Positions 28,782-37,858 of a stretch of 64,000 nucleotides of DNA are shown here, piece after piece. The notes beneath the pieces are model-generated. The model had not been told where the DNA came from, did not search any database, and worked only from the letters and a program-made list of their open reading frames with translations. Position 1 is the first letter of the stretch, and each line of letters starts with the position of its first letter. Made by a program: the position numbers and the translations under genes. The stretch is from Mycolicibacterium sp. MU0050 (lineage in GTDB: Bacteria > Actinomycetota > Actinomycetes > Mycobacteriales > Mycobacteriaceae): NCBI RefSeq assembly GCF_963378085.1, contig NZ_OY726395.1, forward strand, positions 1,860,001-1,924,000, read 5' to 3'.

Positions 28782-29570
28782 ATGTCTAGTGCTATGCGGC
28801 GGGATACTGTTCCTCGTGCTCAGGAGAAGGTCGTAATTTCGCGTAGCGGGAACAAGTGCGCCTATCCGGGTTGCGGACTTGAGCTCACGATTGACCCGCA
28901 ACACCCAGGGGATCGGCCGAAGGCTACGGGGAAGGTTGCGCACATCGCTGCCGCAAGTCCCGGTGGGCCCCGCTACGACGAGACAATGACTTCAGCGGAG
29001 CGTGGCTCGGCTGACAACCTGATCTACCTGTGCGGTCCGCACCACGATGTGATCGACACTCAGCTAGAGCACCACACTCGCGAATTCTTGGTCGGGGCAA
29101 AGCGAGCACACGAAGAAGCTGTGCAACGCGCGGTACGGACTGCCATGGGAGAGGTCACCTACGAGGAGCTGCAGGTGGTCTGCAAGGTGATCGCGAATGC
29201 GACAACACCGCCGCAGGAACTTGGGATTGATCGCGCAGTTCCACTCCAGGAAAAGATCAGCCTGAATCTGTTGGGGCCGTCGTCCGTCCAGCGCATCACC
29301 GATGGCTTGTCGCAAGCAGTGCGGATTGCGGACTTCATAGCCTTCCAGAACTCTCTGTCGCCGTCCTTTGGACGGACCTTGGTTGCTCGATTCAGAAGCG
29401 ACTACTACCTGGCAGTGGCTGACGGGCTGGAGCCTGACGCTGTGTTCGATTACTTGGTGGAGAAAGCGTTCGACAACGCGGGTCCCCGCGACACTCCGCA
29501 GGTCCGTGCTGCGGCGCTGTCGGTGATCGCGTACTTGTTCGAGATATGTGAGATTTTCGAACGTGGGTGA
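28782..29570 (+). CDS. HNH-type effector of an ABC-three-component (ABC-3C) module
   Basis: 262 residues from ATG 28782; in-frame GTG 28719 and ATG 28794 are alternatives. The N-terminal 110 residues look like an HNH nuclease: SRSGNKCAYPGCGLELT, then KVAHIAAASPGGPRYD, and NLIYLCGPHHDVID with Cys and His ligands. The C-terminal half is helical and would be the dock for the partner genes. It overlaps the next small gene, which overlaps the ABC ATPase, the gene order known for ABC-3C conflict systems. I infer nucleic-acid cleavage released by the ATPase. GC content is visibly lower than that of the flanking helicase genes. Confidence 0.75.
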   Translation: MSSAMRRDTVPRAQEKVVISRSGNKCAYPGCGLELTIDPQHPGDRPKATGKVAHIAAASPGGPRYDETMTSAERGSADNLIYLCGPHHDVIDTQLEHHTREFLVGAKRAHEEAVQRAVRTAMGEVTYEELQVVCKVIANATTPPQELGIDRAVPLQEKISLNLLGPSSVQRITDGLSQAVRIADFIAFQNSLSPSFGRTLVARFRSDYYLAVADGLEPDAVFDYLVEKAFDNAGPRDTPQVRAAALSVIAYLFEICEIFERG

Positions 29571-29793
29571 GATCTTTCCCGACAAGTTCACGCCTCTTGA
29601 ACGGACGGTCGTCGGAGAGGCTGCTGTGTTGCTGTCGTTGCTCGGAGAGCGCAGTGTCAGTGTCGGTCAGCTGTACGTCGAGCACCGGCAAGAGATGCCG
29701 TCGGCTACCTACGATTCTTTTGCCACTGCACTGACGCTGCTCTACGGCGCCGGGGTGCTCGACTTTCAGGACCAGATCGTGAGGGTTGTTTGA
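29548..29793 (+). CDS. ABC-3C middle component (small winged-helix-like protein)
   Basis: 81 residues from GTG 29548; GTG 29563 (MGEIFPDKFTPLE) is also possible. It overlaps the HNH gene by 23 bases and shares one base with the ABC gene start (TGATG). The pattern FPDKFTPLERTVVGEAAVLLSLL ... VSVGQLYVEHR ... ALTLLYGAGVLDFQDQIVRVV resembles the ABC-3C middle component 6 group. It would bridge effector and ATPase. Assignment rests on size, position and this pattern. Confidence 0.7.
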   Translation: MRFSNVGEIFPDKFTPLERTVVGEAAVLLSLLGERSVSVGQLYVEHRQEMPSATYDSFATALTLLYGAGVLDFQDQIVRVV

Positions 29794-31517
29794 TGTTTAT
29801 TCGCCTTAGTGCAAACCGCGATGAATTCAAACCCATCGATTTCAAGCCGGGGTTCAATGCGATCGTTGCCGAACGTGCAGATGATTCGTCCGCGCAAGAC
29901 AGCCGCAATGCCCGAGGAAAGTCCTCTTTACTGATGCTGATGAACTACGTGCTCGCGGGGAGACTCCACCGCAGCCTTCGTCCTCTTGCTGACGATGGGT
30001 GGGAGATGACGCTGGCCATGCAGATGTTCGGTGGCACCGTCACCGTGACACGCGCGCTTGCCGGTGGCGGCAAATTAGCGATCACAGCAGACCACCGTGC
30101 ATCGGAGGTAATCGCTCCCTGGATTTCTGAGGGGCAGATAACAGTCGATAATTGGAAAGATTTGCTCGGGCTGGCGCTCTTTCGGCTCGACCCAAGCGTC
30201 CGCGAAATAACGGGTGGCATATCGGTTCGCACACTGCTGTCATATGTGATCCGCACTGAGACACCAAAGGATCCATTGAAAGTAATTTCCACACAAAGTG
30301 CGACAAGCAGCCGAGAACATGTCGCCTTCATGCTGGGTCTCGACTGGTTGGTGATTAATGAGCTAGCCGATATCAAAAAGGGCTTGGAGCAGCTGAAGGC
30401 GATAACCGCTGCGACCCACGAGGGGCTGGTCACCACGCTGCGACCGGAAGATGAGCTTCTCCTCGAACGTGCAGCCCTAAAGAATGAAGTTGATGAGTGG
30501 GAACGACGGATCGCTGGCTTTCGCATACTGGAGGATCCGAGCTCGCTCGTAGCACGCGCCGATGCGCTGACTGCTGAGATTATGCAGCTACGTGATGAGG
30601 CCGTGGTGGACCGCCGGATGCGGGAATTGTTCGTTTCTTCGCTCGCTGACGGCTCGAATAGCGCGACCTCGGCGTTGCCGGTTGAGGCGCTGTTTGATGC
30701 GGCCGGCGTGATACTTGCTGATGGGTTCAGGCGGCAGATTGATGAGGTGAGGGACTTCCATACCGCACTGCTTGTGAATCGACGCACATTTCTTCGGGGC
30801 GAGATCGAATCGCTCGACAGGCGCATTGCCGAGAGGACCGCACAGCTCGCCCAGCTGGACGAGCAGCGGGATGGTGTCCTACGGACGCTGGATGCCGGTG
30901 GTGCGCTCGATGAGTTGAACTCGATGAGGGCCGAGCTCAGCGAATCACAGGCGCGTATAGCCGCCCTCGATTTACAGATCGAACAAGCGCGGGAAGTCGT
31001 TACCCGACGCGAGGAGCTCAAACTAGACCAGTCCACCAAACGAAGTGATGCGACTCGAGAACTCACGGGCTCAAGGGAGAAGCTCGACCGGATCAGTGAT
31101 CGGTTTAGCCAGAAGATGAACCGCCTGTACGGAAAGGATGCTGCCCTGACCGTCTCAGTAGACAATGACGGGTACAAGTTTGCAATCCATGCGGCGGGCT
31201 CGGCCAGCAGTGGCGTGAATCGCATGACGTTGTTCTGCTTCGACCTGACGATGTTGGAAGAGGGCATAGAGACCGCCCATCATCCGGATTTTCTCGTGCA
31301 TGACTCGTCTGTATTCGACGGAGTCGACCCAAGACAGCGCGCTGGGGCGCTTCATTTTGCCCAAGAGATGGTCGCTAGTACCGGTGGTCAGTACATCTGC
31401 ACGATCAACAGCAACGATGTACCTGACGAAGTCCTCGGTGAGGATTGGTTCAAGGCCGGTATTGTCCGAACAATTTTGGATACAGAAACGGGCGGACTTG
31501 TTGGGCGGGATTTCTGA
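29793..31517 (+). CDS. ABC-3C ABC-type ATPase with DUF2326-like C-terminus
   Basis: 574 residues from ATG 29793; a TTG one codon earlier is less likely. Soluble SMC/Rad50-like ABC ATPase: N-terminal Walker A NARGKSSLL (Lys about 43), long coiled-coil middle (for example LDRRIAERTAQLAQLDEQRDG), and a C-terminal lobe with PDFLVHDSSVFDGVDPRQ, matching DUF2326 ATPases. It has no membrane segments. It probably senses an invader-linked signal and controls the HNH protein. The three genes have their own upstream gap and lower GC, so they look like an inserted cassette. Confidence 0.78.
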   Translation: MFIRLSANRDEFKPIDFKPGFNAIVAERADDSSAQDSRNARGKSSLLMLMNYVLAGRLHRSLRPLADDGWEMTLAMQMFGGTVTVTRALAGGGKLAITADHRASEVIAPWISEGQITVDNWKDLLGLALFRLDPSVREITGGISVRTLLSYVIRTETPKDPLKVISTQSATSSREHVAFMLGLDWLVINELADIKKGLEQLKAITAATHEGLVTTLRPEDELLLERAALKNEVDEWERRIAGFRILEDPSSLVARADALTAEIMQLRDEAVVDRRMRELFVSSLADGSNSATSALPVEALFDAAGVILADGFRRQIDEVRDFHTALLVNRRTFLRGEIESLDRRIAERTAQLAQLDEQRDGVLRTLDAGGALDELNSMRAELSESQARIAALDLQIEQAREVVTRREELKLDQSTKRSDATRELTGSREKLDRISDRFSQKMNRLYGKDAALTVSVDNDGYKFAIHAAGSASSGVNRMTLFCFDLTMLEEGIETAHHPDFLVHDSSVFDGVDPRQRAGALHFAQEMVASTGGQYICTINSNDVPDEVLGEDWFKAGIVRTILDTETGGLVGRDF

Positions 31518-31579
31518 TGGTTACCTCGACGAAATTGACGAATCGTGATTGCGTCGAGTCTCGGCTGCGAGACTGACAT

Positions 31580-34500
31580 ATGGGCGCACTACTTCCTACC
31601 CTGCAAGCCGAACACCTGCGCGAGGGCCTGACCGACTACCTCGCAACAACCTTCGCGCTCACCGACCCCGACGCCCAGGCGGCGCTCACCGACTTCGTCG
31701 GACACCCCGACACGGGTCTGTTCAAAGGACCCTACGTACGGTTGCGGCTCCCGTTCGCCCCCGCCGGCGACGGCTGGACCGGCCAACTCGACTGGTGGCC
31801 GGAGACCTTCACCCCGTACGGACATCAGGCGCGCGCATTCGAACGGCTGTCGACCAAACACCAGGACCGGCCCCAGCCGACGTTGGTGACCACCGGCACC
31901 GGTTCGGGAAAAACCGAGTCGTTCCTCATCCCGATCCTCGATCACGTGCTGCGCGCCAAGAAGGCCGGCGTCACCGGAATGAAAGCCCTGATTCTCTACC
32001 CGATGAACGCGCTGGCCAACGATCAGGCTGAACGCCTCGCGCGGCTCATCACCGGTGATCCGCGGCTCGGCGCGATCACCGCCGGGCTCTACACCGGTGA
32101 ACACGGCAGTGGCGGGCGCACCCGCGTCTCCGAACACGGTCTCATCACCGACCGCACCCTGATGCACGATGCACCGCCGGACATCCTGCTCACCAACTAC
32201 AAGATGCTCGACCACATGCTGCTGCACCCCGGCCGCGCCGACATGTGGCGACTCTCGGCGGACTCGCTGCAGTTCTTGGTACTCGACGAATTCCACACCT
32301 ACGACGGCGCACAAGGCACCGACGTGGCCATGCTGCTGCGCCGACTGGGCCTGACTCTCAAGAGTCACTGGGACGCCACAACCCGGGTGACCGACGACGA
32401 TCGCGCCCGCTCGCTGGGCAAGATCATCCCCGTCGCCACCTCGGCGACACTCGGATCCGGCGGCGCCCCCACCGCTATGGTTGATTTCGCCCACACCGTC
32501 TTCGGTGAAGAGTTCGGTGTCGATGCCGTGATCGGCGAAACTCGCATCGACCCCCACGCCTGGCTGTCGACGCGGACGGGGGAGCGGGACAACGAGTTCC
32601 ACCCGACCGATACGGTGCTGCCGGATGCCCTCATCCCCATCGAGCACGCGCACCGCACCGCCGAGAACAACGCAGTGCTCGCCGAGGCGGTGTTTGCGAC
32701 CCTGTTCGACACCGTTCCCGAGGGACTCGACGTGGCGACCATGCTCGACCAGCTCAAAGCACATCCCTTCATCGGGGCCGTGCTGCGCCACGCGGTCGAC
32801 GCCACAACATTGGCCGCTCTGGCCGATCAGGTGTTTCCTCCGCTCACCGGTGAACGCGACGCCGACCGCGTCCGGGCGAACCGGATTCGCTACCTCGAAT
32901 ACGTGTTCGCGATGCTGTCGCACCTGCGTGCCGAACTCGGCCGCTCGGCGCTCGGCGTCGATGTGCACCTGTGGATCCGGGAACTGAGCCGGGTCGACCG
33001 CGCAGTACAGGCCACCGCCGCCTACCGCTGGTCCGACGACGGGGCCGTCGCCGACGACACCGACCTCTACCTGCCCGCCGTGTACTGCCGGCACTGCGGC
33101 CGCTCCGGCTGGGGCGCGCGACTGGCCCCCACCGGAAGCGCCCTCGACGTCACCGACGAGGCGATCCGCGCCGACCACGCCGCCGGAGCTCCGCGCTTCC
33201 GCGCACTCATCTCCGCACCCGCCGAGGCGCACGTCGACGTCGACATCGACAACCTGCGCTGGTTCAACCTCAACCACCGCGAACTCGTCTCCACCGCGCC
33301 CGACCTCGACAGCGCGGAAGTCGTCGAGGGACGCGTCTTGCCGGTCCTCACCCTCACCGGGCCCGACGCCGACGACCAGTCCACCAAGGACGTGTGCCCC
33401 GCCTGCGGTGCCGCTGACGGCATCCGATTCCTCGGCAGCGCCGTGGCGACCCAACTGTCGGTCACGTTGTCGAACCTGTTCGGCGACAAGAACCTCGACG
33501 CCGCCGAGAAGAAGGCGCTGATGTTCACCGACAGCGTCCAAGACGCGGCGCACCGCGCCGGATTCGTCCAGGCCCGGTCGCACAGCCTGACGTTGCGTAC
33601 CGCGTTGCGGGGTGCTCTCGGCGACGGCGAACTCGACCTCACCGAACTCAGCCAGGCTGTCATCGCCCGCGCCGGCACCGATCCGGTGCTGCGGTACCAA
33701 CTGCTGCCGCCCGACATCGTCGACCGCGAGCAGTTCGTCGGATTCTGGAACCCCGACGTTCATCCGAACACCCGCCGGGCCGCCGAAGATCGCGCAAAGC
33801 GTCGGCTGCGCTTCGACATCGACCTGGAGTTCGGACTGCAATCACGCATCGGCCGCACCCTGGAGCTGACCGGCAGCGTGGTCTCCGAGGTGTATCTCGG
33901 CGCGCCGCAACGCGCATCGATCATCGGACGCCACACCATCGAGAAGGCCGAAGGCATTCAGATGCCGCTGACGGACCTCAGCGACAGCGTCATCGCGACC
34001 TGGGTACGGGGCACCGTCGAACGGATTCGCACTCGGGGTGGCATCCAGCACGAATGGTTGCGCTCCTACCTTGAGAAGAACGCCAACCGCTACCACATCT
34101 GGGGCGGTCGCCCCCGCGGCCAAGGCATGCCGGCCTTCCCCAAAGGGCGAGCTGCGCCCGCATTCCCGGCCACCAAACAGGGCGGCGGGGCGCTGCCCGA
34201 GGGGTATGACCCGGTCACCTCGCCCTCATCGTGGTACGCCAAGTGGGCATCGGACTGCCTGGGCGTAAGCCCCGCCGAAGGAGCCTTCCTGGCCAAGGCA
34301 CTGCTCGCTGAACTCAAGGAACAGCTGGTGCTGACCGCGCTGACCAACGAAACCGGCGCCACCGTCTACCAATTGCCACCGTCGACGGTGCGCGTCAGCG
34401 CCCCCAGCCTGGAAGCGCTCGAAGACGGACGCCACCTGTTGACGTGTGACGTGTGCCAGGCGCCGGTCCCCGGAAGTGTCACCACCATCGACCAGCTCGA

Positions 34501-37500
34501 TGGTGGGCCATGCCTGCTGACCCGTTGCCCGGGACATCTCCGCCGTGCCGGCAAGCCGGACAACTTCTACCGCCGGCTGTACAGCTCGGGCGACATGAAG
34601 CGGGTGGTCGCCCGCGAACACACCTCGCTGCTGGACGCCAAGACCCGTCAGGGCTATGAGGCCGCGTTCAAACGCGGCGGCAGCGACCCGCAGGCCCCGA
34701 ACGTGTTGGTGGCCACGCCCACCCTGGAGATGGGCATCGACATCGGTGACCTGTCCACGGTCATGTTGGGCTCACTGCCCAAGACCGTCGCGTCCTACCT
34801 GCAGCGCGTCGGCCGGGCAGGCCGCCTCACCGGCAACTCGCTGGTGCTGGCGTACGTGCGCGGGCGCGGCGAGCATCTGCCCAAGCTGTTCGAACCGCTG
34901 TCGGTGATCCAGGGCGAAGTTCGCCCACCCGCGACGCTGCTCAACGCCGAGGAGATCCTGCAGCGCCAGTACGTGGCGCACATCGTCGATCAACTCGCCC
35001 GTGATCCGCAGATCACGCCGCCGAAGGACGCACGCGCCGTGTTGGGTGACACCGGCGACACCAGTTGGCTCGCCGGACTACTCGACCTCGCCGCCTCCGA
35101 CGCCGACGCACTGCTCGACCGTTTCCTCGCCCAGTTCGCCCCCCACTTGAGCGAGGACGCCGTCAACGGGCTACGGGCCTGGGCCACCACCCCGCCGCAG
35201 GGCGGGACGAGTGGCCTGACGCAACACCTCACCTCCGCCGCCCACCAATGGCGCACGGACCTCGAAGAACTCACCGCCCGCCGCGATGCCGTGGATGCCG
35301 AACTGCCCGAATTCGAACGGCGGGCGGCATCCCCGGCCGCCACTGACGACGACCGTCGAGCGCTGCGCATCGCCAAGGGATCCCGCAAGCTGCTGGGCGC
35401 ACAGATCAACTCGATCACCACCGACTACTGGATCTCGGTGCTGGAACGCTACGGCGTGCTGCCCAATTACACACTGCTCGACGACACGGTCACCCTCGAC
35501 GTCGGCGTCACCTGGATCGACCCCGACAGCGGCAACTACATGGGCGACTCACTCAGCTATCAGCGCGGCTCCCGGGTGGCCTTGACCGAACTCGCGCCGG
35601 GCGCCACCTTTTACGCCCAGGGACTGGCGGTCACCATCGATGCCGTCGACGTGGGCAGCAACGAAGCGCACATCCAGGCCTGGCAGTTGTGCCCGCAGTG
35701 CGGCTGGGCCGGCATCAGCTCCGGCGCCACGGTGACCGATCCGGTGTCCAGTTGCCCCCGCTGCCAGAACACCGGTATCGCCGATGTGAGCCAACGGGTT
35801 CCGGTGATCGAGATGACACGGGTCTCGGCCGAGGTCCGCCGCGACGAAGCCACGATCAACGACAACCGTGACGACCGGCAGAAGGAACCTTTCACGGTGC
35901 TCGTCGCCGCCGACGTCGACCCGGAACACCTCGGGCGCCGCTGGTTCCGCGCAGACTCGGAGTTCGGTGCCGAGTACCTGCGTCGTATCGACATCCGGTG
36001 GCTGAACCTCGGGCGACGCAACTCCCAAGGCAAGAAGCGCCTCATCGCCGGCCAGGAATCGTCGACCGGACTGTTCCGAGTATGCGCTTCGTGCGGCCAG
36101 CTCGACCACAGCGCCGGCCGCAACAACCGGTACGAGCACCGCACCTGGTGCCGACTGCGCGAGGCGCCCACCGAGGACGTCCGCGAGGTCGCGCTGGCGC
36201 GGACCCTGCGCACCCAAGCCGTGCTCGTGCACCTCCCGCCGCAGATGGAGTACGACTCCTTCGCGCACACCAGCCTGGCCGCCGCCATGATGCTCGGACT
36301 GCGCGAAGTCATCGGCGGTTCACCCGAACACCTCGACATCGCAACCATTCCCGACGCGCTGCGCGCCCCTAACCGGCGGGCCTTGCTGATCCACGACACC
36401 GTGCCCGGCGGAACCGGCTATCTGGCCGAGTTCGCCGACCACACCAAAGTATGGGCGGTGCTGGCAGCCGCACGACGCATCGTCCACACCTGTCCCTGCC
36501 AGCACGAGGACCGGCTAGCCTGCCATCGCTGCCTGCTGCCGTTCGCCGCTCCGCATGAAATGGACAAGGTCTCGCGCGCCGCCGCTGCCAAACTGCTCGA
36601 CACCATCCTCGATACCCCCGCAGGCACCGAACCCGCTCTGAACGACTGGACGGCCGGCGTCACCGAAGAGGCGCCCCCACCCACCCCGCTCAGCGACGAA
36701 TCCTTCCTGGAGAGCGCGTTCTACGCCGCGTTCGTCGAACGGCTCCGGCTCATCGGAGCGACCGTGGTGGAGAAACCAGGTGTTTACGGCCCGTCAGCGA
36801 CCATCACCATGCAGGGCACCAAGTCGCGGAAATGGTCGCTGCGCCCGCAGGTTTCGGTGGGCTTCGCCAAGCCGGACTTCGAACTGCAGACACCCGATCC
36901 GGACATACCCAAGATCGCCATCTTCGCCGACGGCCGGAAGTTCCACGCCGTGCCCGGATGCAACCGGGTCGCCGACGACGCCGACAAACGGGAAAAGCTT
37001 CGCAAGGCCGGCTACTGGGTGTGGTCCTTCAGCCACGAGGATCTGCAGCGCTTCAAAGCGGGCGAGGACGTCGTGCCCGGCTGGTTCGACCAGAACGCCG
37101 CCAACATCGTCACCAGCCAGTTCCAGGTGCAGCCAGGGCTCATCCGGCTGCTGTCCAAGGATCCGATCACGCAGCTGCTCGAATTCATGATGAATCCGGA
37201 AGCGGGCGCGTGGGAGAAGTTCAGTAAGTGGATGCCGTATCTGTTTGTCCGCGGGCACAACCGGGCGAAGTCAGAAGTCGAGCTGGCTGCTGAAGCAGCG
37301 ATCGCCGCACTCGACGGTACCGCGCCGTTCGAGGTGACCGGTACCGACGTCTGCTGGACCTTCGCCGACGGTGGTGTTGCGGTGACCGCCGGGGTGCGCA
37401 GCGCGGCCGAACCCCCGCGGGCCGTGTTGGCCGTCGATGATCGCGACGACCGTCTGGAACTCCTCGACGGTAAAGCGTGGAAAGAATGGTTGCGGCTGTC

Positions 37501-37858
37501 GAACTGGCTGGCCATCAGTGAGAACCACCGCGTCGGAACCCATTCGACGCTGTCCGCCGCACCGGGGCTGGTAGCCGAGGTGGTGCAGGAGGACACACTG
37601 CCCGCCGAATGGCAAAAGGTGTACGACGAAGCCGTCACGGACCTCGAACGCGAACTCATCCGTGCGCTGGCCGACGTCGGCGCTGCCGTACCGGAACTGG
37701 GTTACGAGACCGACGACGGGGAGGTGCTCGACATGGCCTGGGCGGACGCTCGGGTCGGCGTGGTGCTCGACGGTGGCGCTGACGCAGCCGGTTGGGTCCT
37801 GTGCCCGCCGGACGCCGAGAAGATTCTTGAAGCTCTGAAAATGAACGGAGTGGTGTAG
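31580..37858 (+). CDS. Large SF2 helicase with DUF1998 and C-terminal nuclease-like domain (DruE/DrmA-like)
   Basis: 2092 residues from ATG 31580. Helicase core: TTGTGSGKTESF (Lys 111), LVLDEFHTYDGAQG (Asp 236), ATSATLGSGG, then TPTLEMGIDIGDLSTVMLGS at about 1050 and QRVGRAGR at about 1076. Zinc and DUF1998/MZB region: CPQCGWAG, CPRCQNTG, HDTVPGGTGYLAEF and CPCQHEDRLACHRC at about 1638. It ends with a restriction-nuclease-like fold (KPDFEL, Asp 1766; IFADGRKFH, Asp 1784; KREKLRKAGYWVWSF). This layout is close to Druantia DruE and to helicase/DUF1998 fusions in methyltransferase-linked islands. The next gene begins 1 base after its stop. Confidence 0.82.
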   Translation: MGALLPTLQAEHLREGLTDYLATTFALTDPDAQAALTDFVGHPDTGLFKGPYVRLRLPFAPAGDGWTGQLDWWPETFTPYGHQARAFERLSTKHQDRPQPTLVTTGTGSGKTESFLIPILDHVLRAKKAGVTGMKALILYPMNALANDQAERLARLITGDPRLGAITAGLYTGEHGSGGRTRVSEHGLITDRTLMHDAPPDILLTNYKMLDHMLLHPGRADMWRLSADSLQFLVLDEFHTYDGAQGTDVAMLLRRLGLTLKSHWDATTRVTDDDRARSLGKIIPVATSATLGSGGAPTAMVDFAHTVFGEEFGVDAVIGETRIDPHAWLSTRTGERDNEFHPTDTVLPDALIPIEHAHRTAENNAVLAEAVFATLFDTVPEGLDVATMLDQLKAHPFIGAVLRHAVDATTLAALADQVFPPLTGERDADRVRANRIRYLEYVFAMLSHLRAELGRSALGVDVHLWIRELSRVDRAVQATAAYRWSDDGAVADDTDLYLPAVYCRHCGRSGWGARLAPTGSALDVTDEAIRADHAAGAPRFRALISAPAEAHVDVDIDNLRWFNLNHRELVSTAPDLDSAEVVEGRVLPVLTLTGPDADDQSTKDVCPACGAADGIRFLGSAVATQLSVTLSNLFGDKNLDAAEKKALMFTDSVQDAAHRAGFVQARSHSLTLRTALRGALGDGELDLTELSQAVIARAGTDPVLRYQLLPPDIVDREQFVGFWNPDVHPNTRRAAEDRAKRRLRFDIDLEFGLQSRIGRTLELTGSVVSEVYLGAPQRASIIGRHTIEKAEGIQMPLTDLSDSVIATWVRGTVERIRTRGGIQHEWLRSYLEKNANRYHIWGGRPRGQGMPAFPKGRAAPAFPATKQGGGALPEGYDPVTSPSSWYAKWASDCLGVSPAEGAFLAKALLAELKEQLVLTALTNETGATVYQLPPSTVRVSAPSLEALEDGRHLLTCDVCQAPVPGSVTTIDQLDGGPCLLTRCPGHLRRAGKPDNFYRRLYSSGDMKRVVAREHTSLLDAKTRQGYEAAFKRGGSDPQAPNVLVATPTLEMGIDIGDLSTVMLGSLPKTVASYLQRVGRAGRLTGNSLVLAYVRGRGEHLPKLFEPLSVIQGEVRPPATLLNAEEILQRQYVAHIVDQLARDPQITPPKDARAVLGDTGDTSWLAGLLDLAASDADALLDRFLAQFAPHLSEDAVNGLRAWATTPPQGGTSGLTQHLTSAAHQWRTDLEELTARRDAVDAELPEFERRAASPAATDDDRRALRIAKGSRKLLGAQINSITTDYWISVLERYGVLPNYTLLDDTVTLDVGVTWIDPDSGNYMGDSLSYQRGSRVALTELAPGATFYAQGLAVTIDAVDVGSNEAHIQAWQLCPQCGWAGISSGATVTDPVSSCPRCQNTGIADVSQRVPVIEMTRVSAEVRRDEATINDNRDDRQKEPFTVLVAADVDPEHLGRRWFRADSEFGAEYLRRIDIRWLNLGRRNSQGKKRLIAGQESSTGLFRVCASCGQLDHSAGRNNRYEHRTWCRLREAPTEDVREVALARTLRTQAVLVHLPPQMEYDSFAHTSLAAAMMLGLREVIGGSPEHLDIATIPDALRAPNRRALLIHDTVPGGTGYLAEFADHTKVWAVLAAARRIVHTCPCQHEDRLACHRCLLPFAAPHEMDKVSRAAAAKLLDTILDTPAGTEPALNDWTAGVTEEAPPPTPLSDESFLESAFYAAFVERLRLIGATVVEKPGVYGPSATITMQGTKSRKWSLRPQVSVGFAKPDFELQTPDPDIPKIAIFADGRKFHAVPGCNRVADDADKREKLRKAGYWVWSFSHEDLQRFKAGEDVVPGWFDQNAANIVTSQFQVQPGLIRLLSKDPITQLLEFMMNPEAGAWEKFSKWMPYLFVRGHNRAKSEVELAAEAAIAALDGTAPFEVTGTDVCWTFADGGVAVTAGVRSAAEPPRAVLAVDDRDDRLELLDGKAWKEWLRLSNWLAISENHRVGTHSTLSAAPGLVAEVVQEDTLPAEWQKVYDEAVTDLERELIRALADVGAAVPELGYETDDGEVLDMAWADARVGVVLDGGADAAGWVLCPPDAEKILEALKMNGVV

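Noticed and set aside
31589..33841. 750-residue minus-strand ORF inside the large helicase gene
   Set aside because: Antisense shadow typical of GC-rich DNA; the plus-strand frame carries all helicase motifs.
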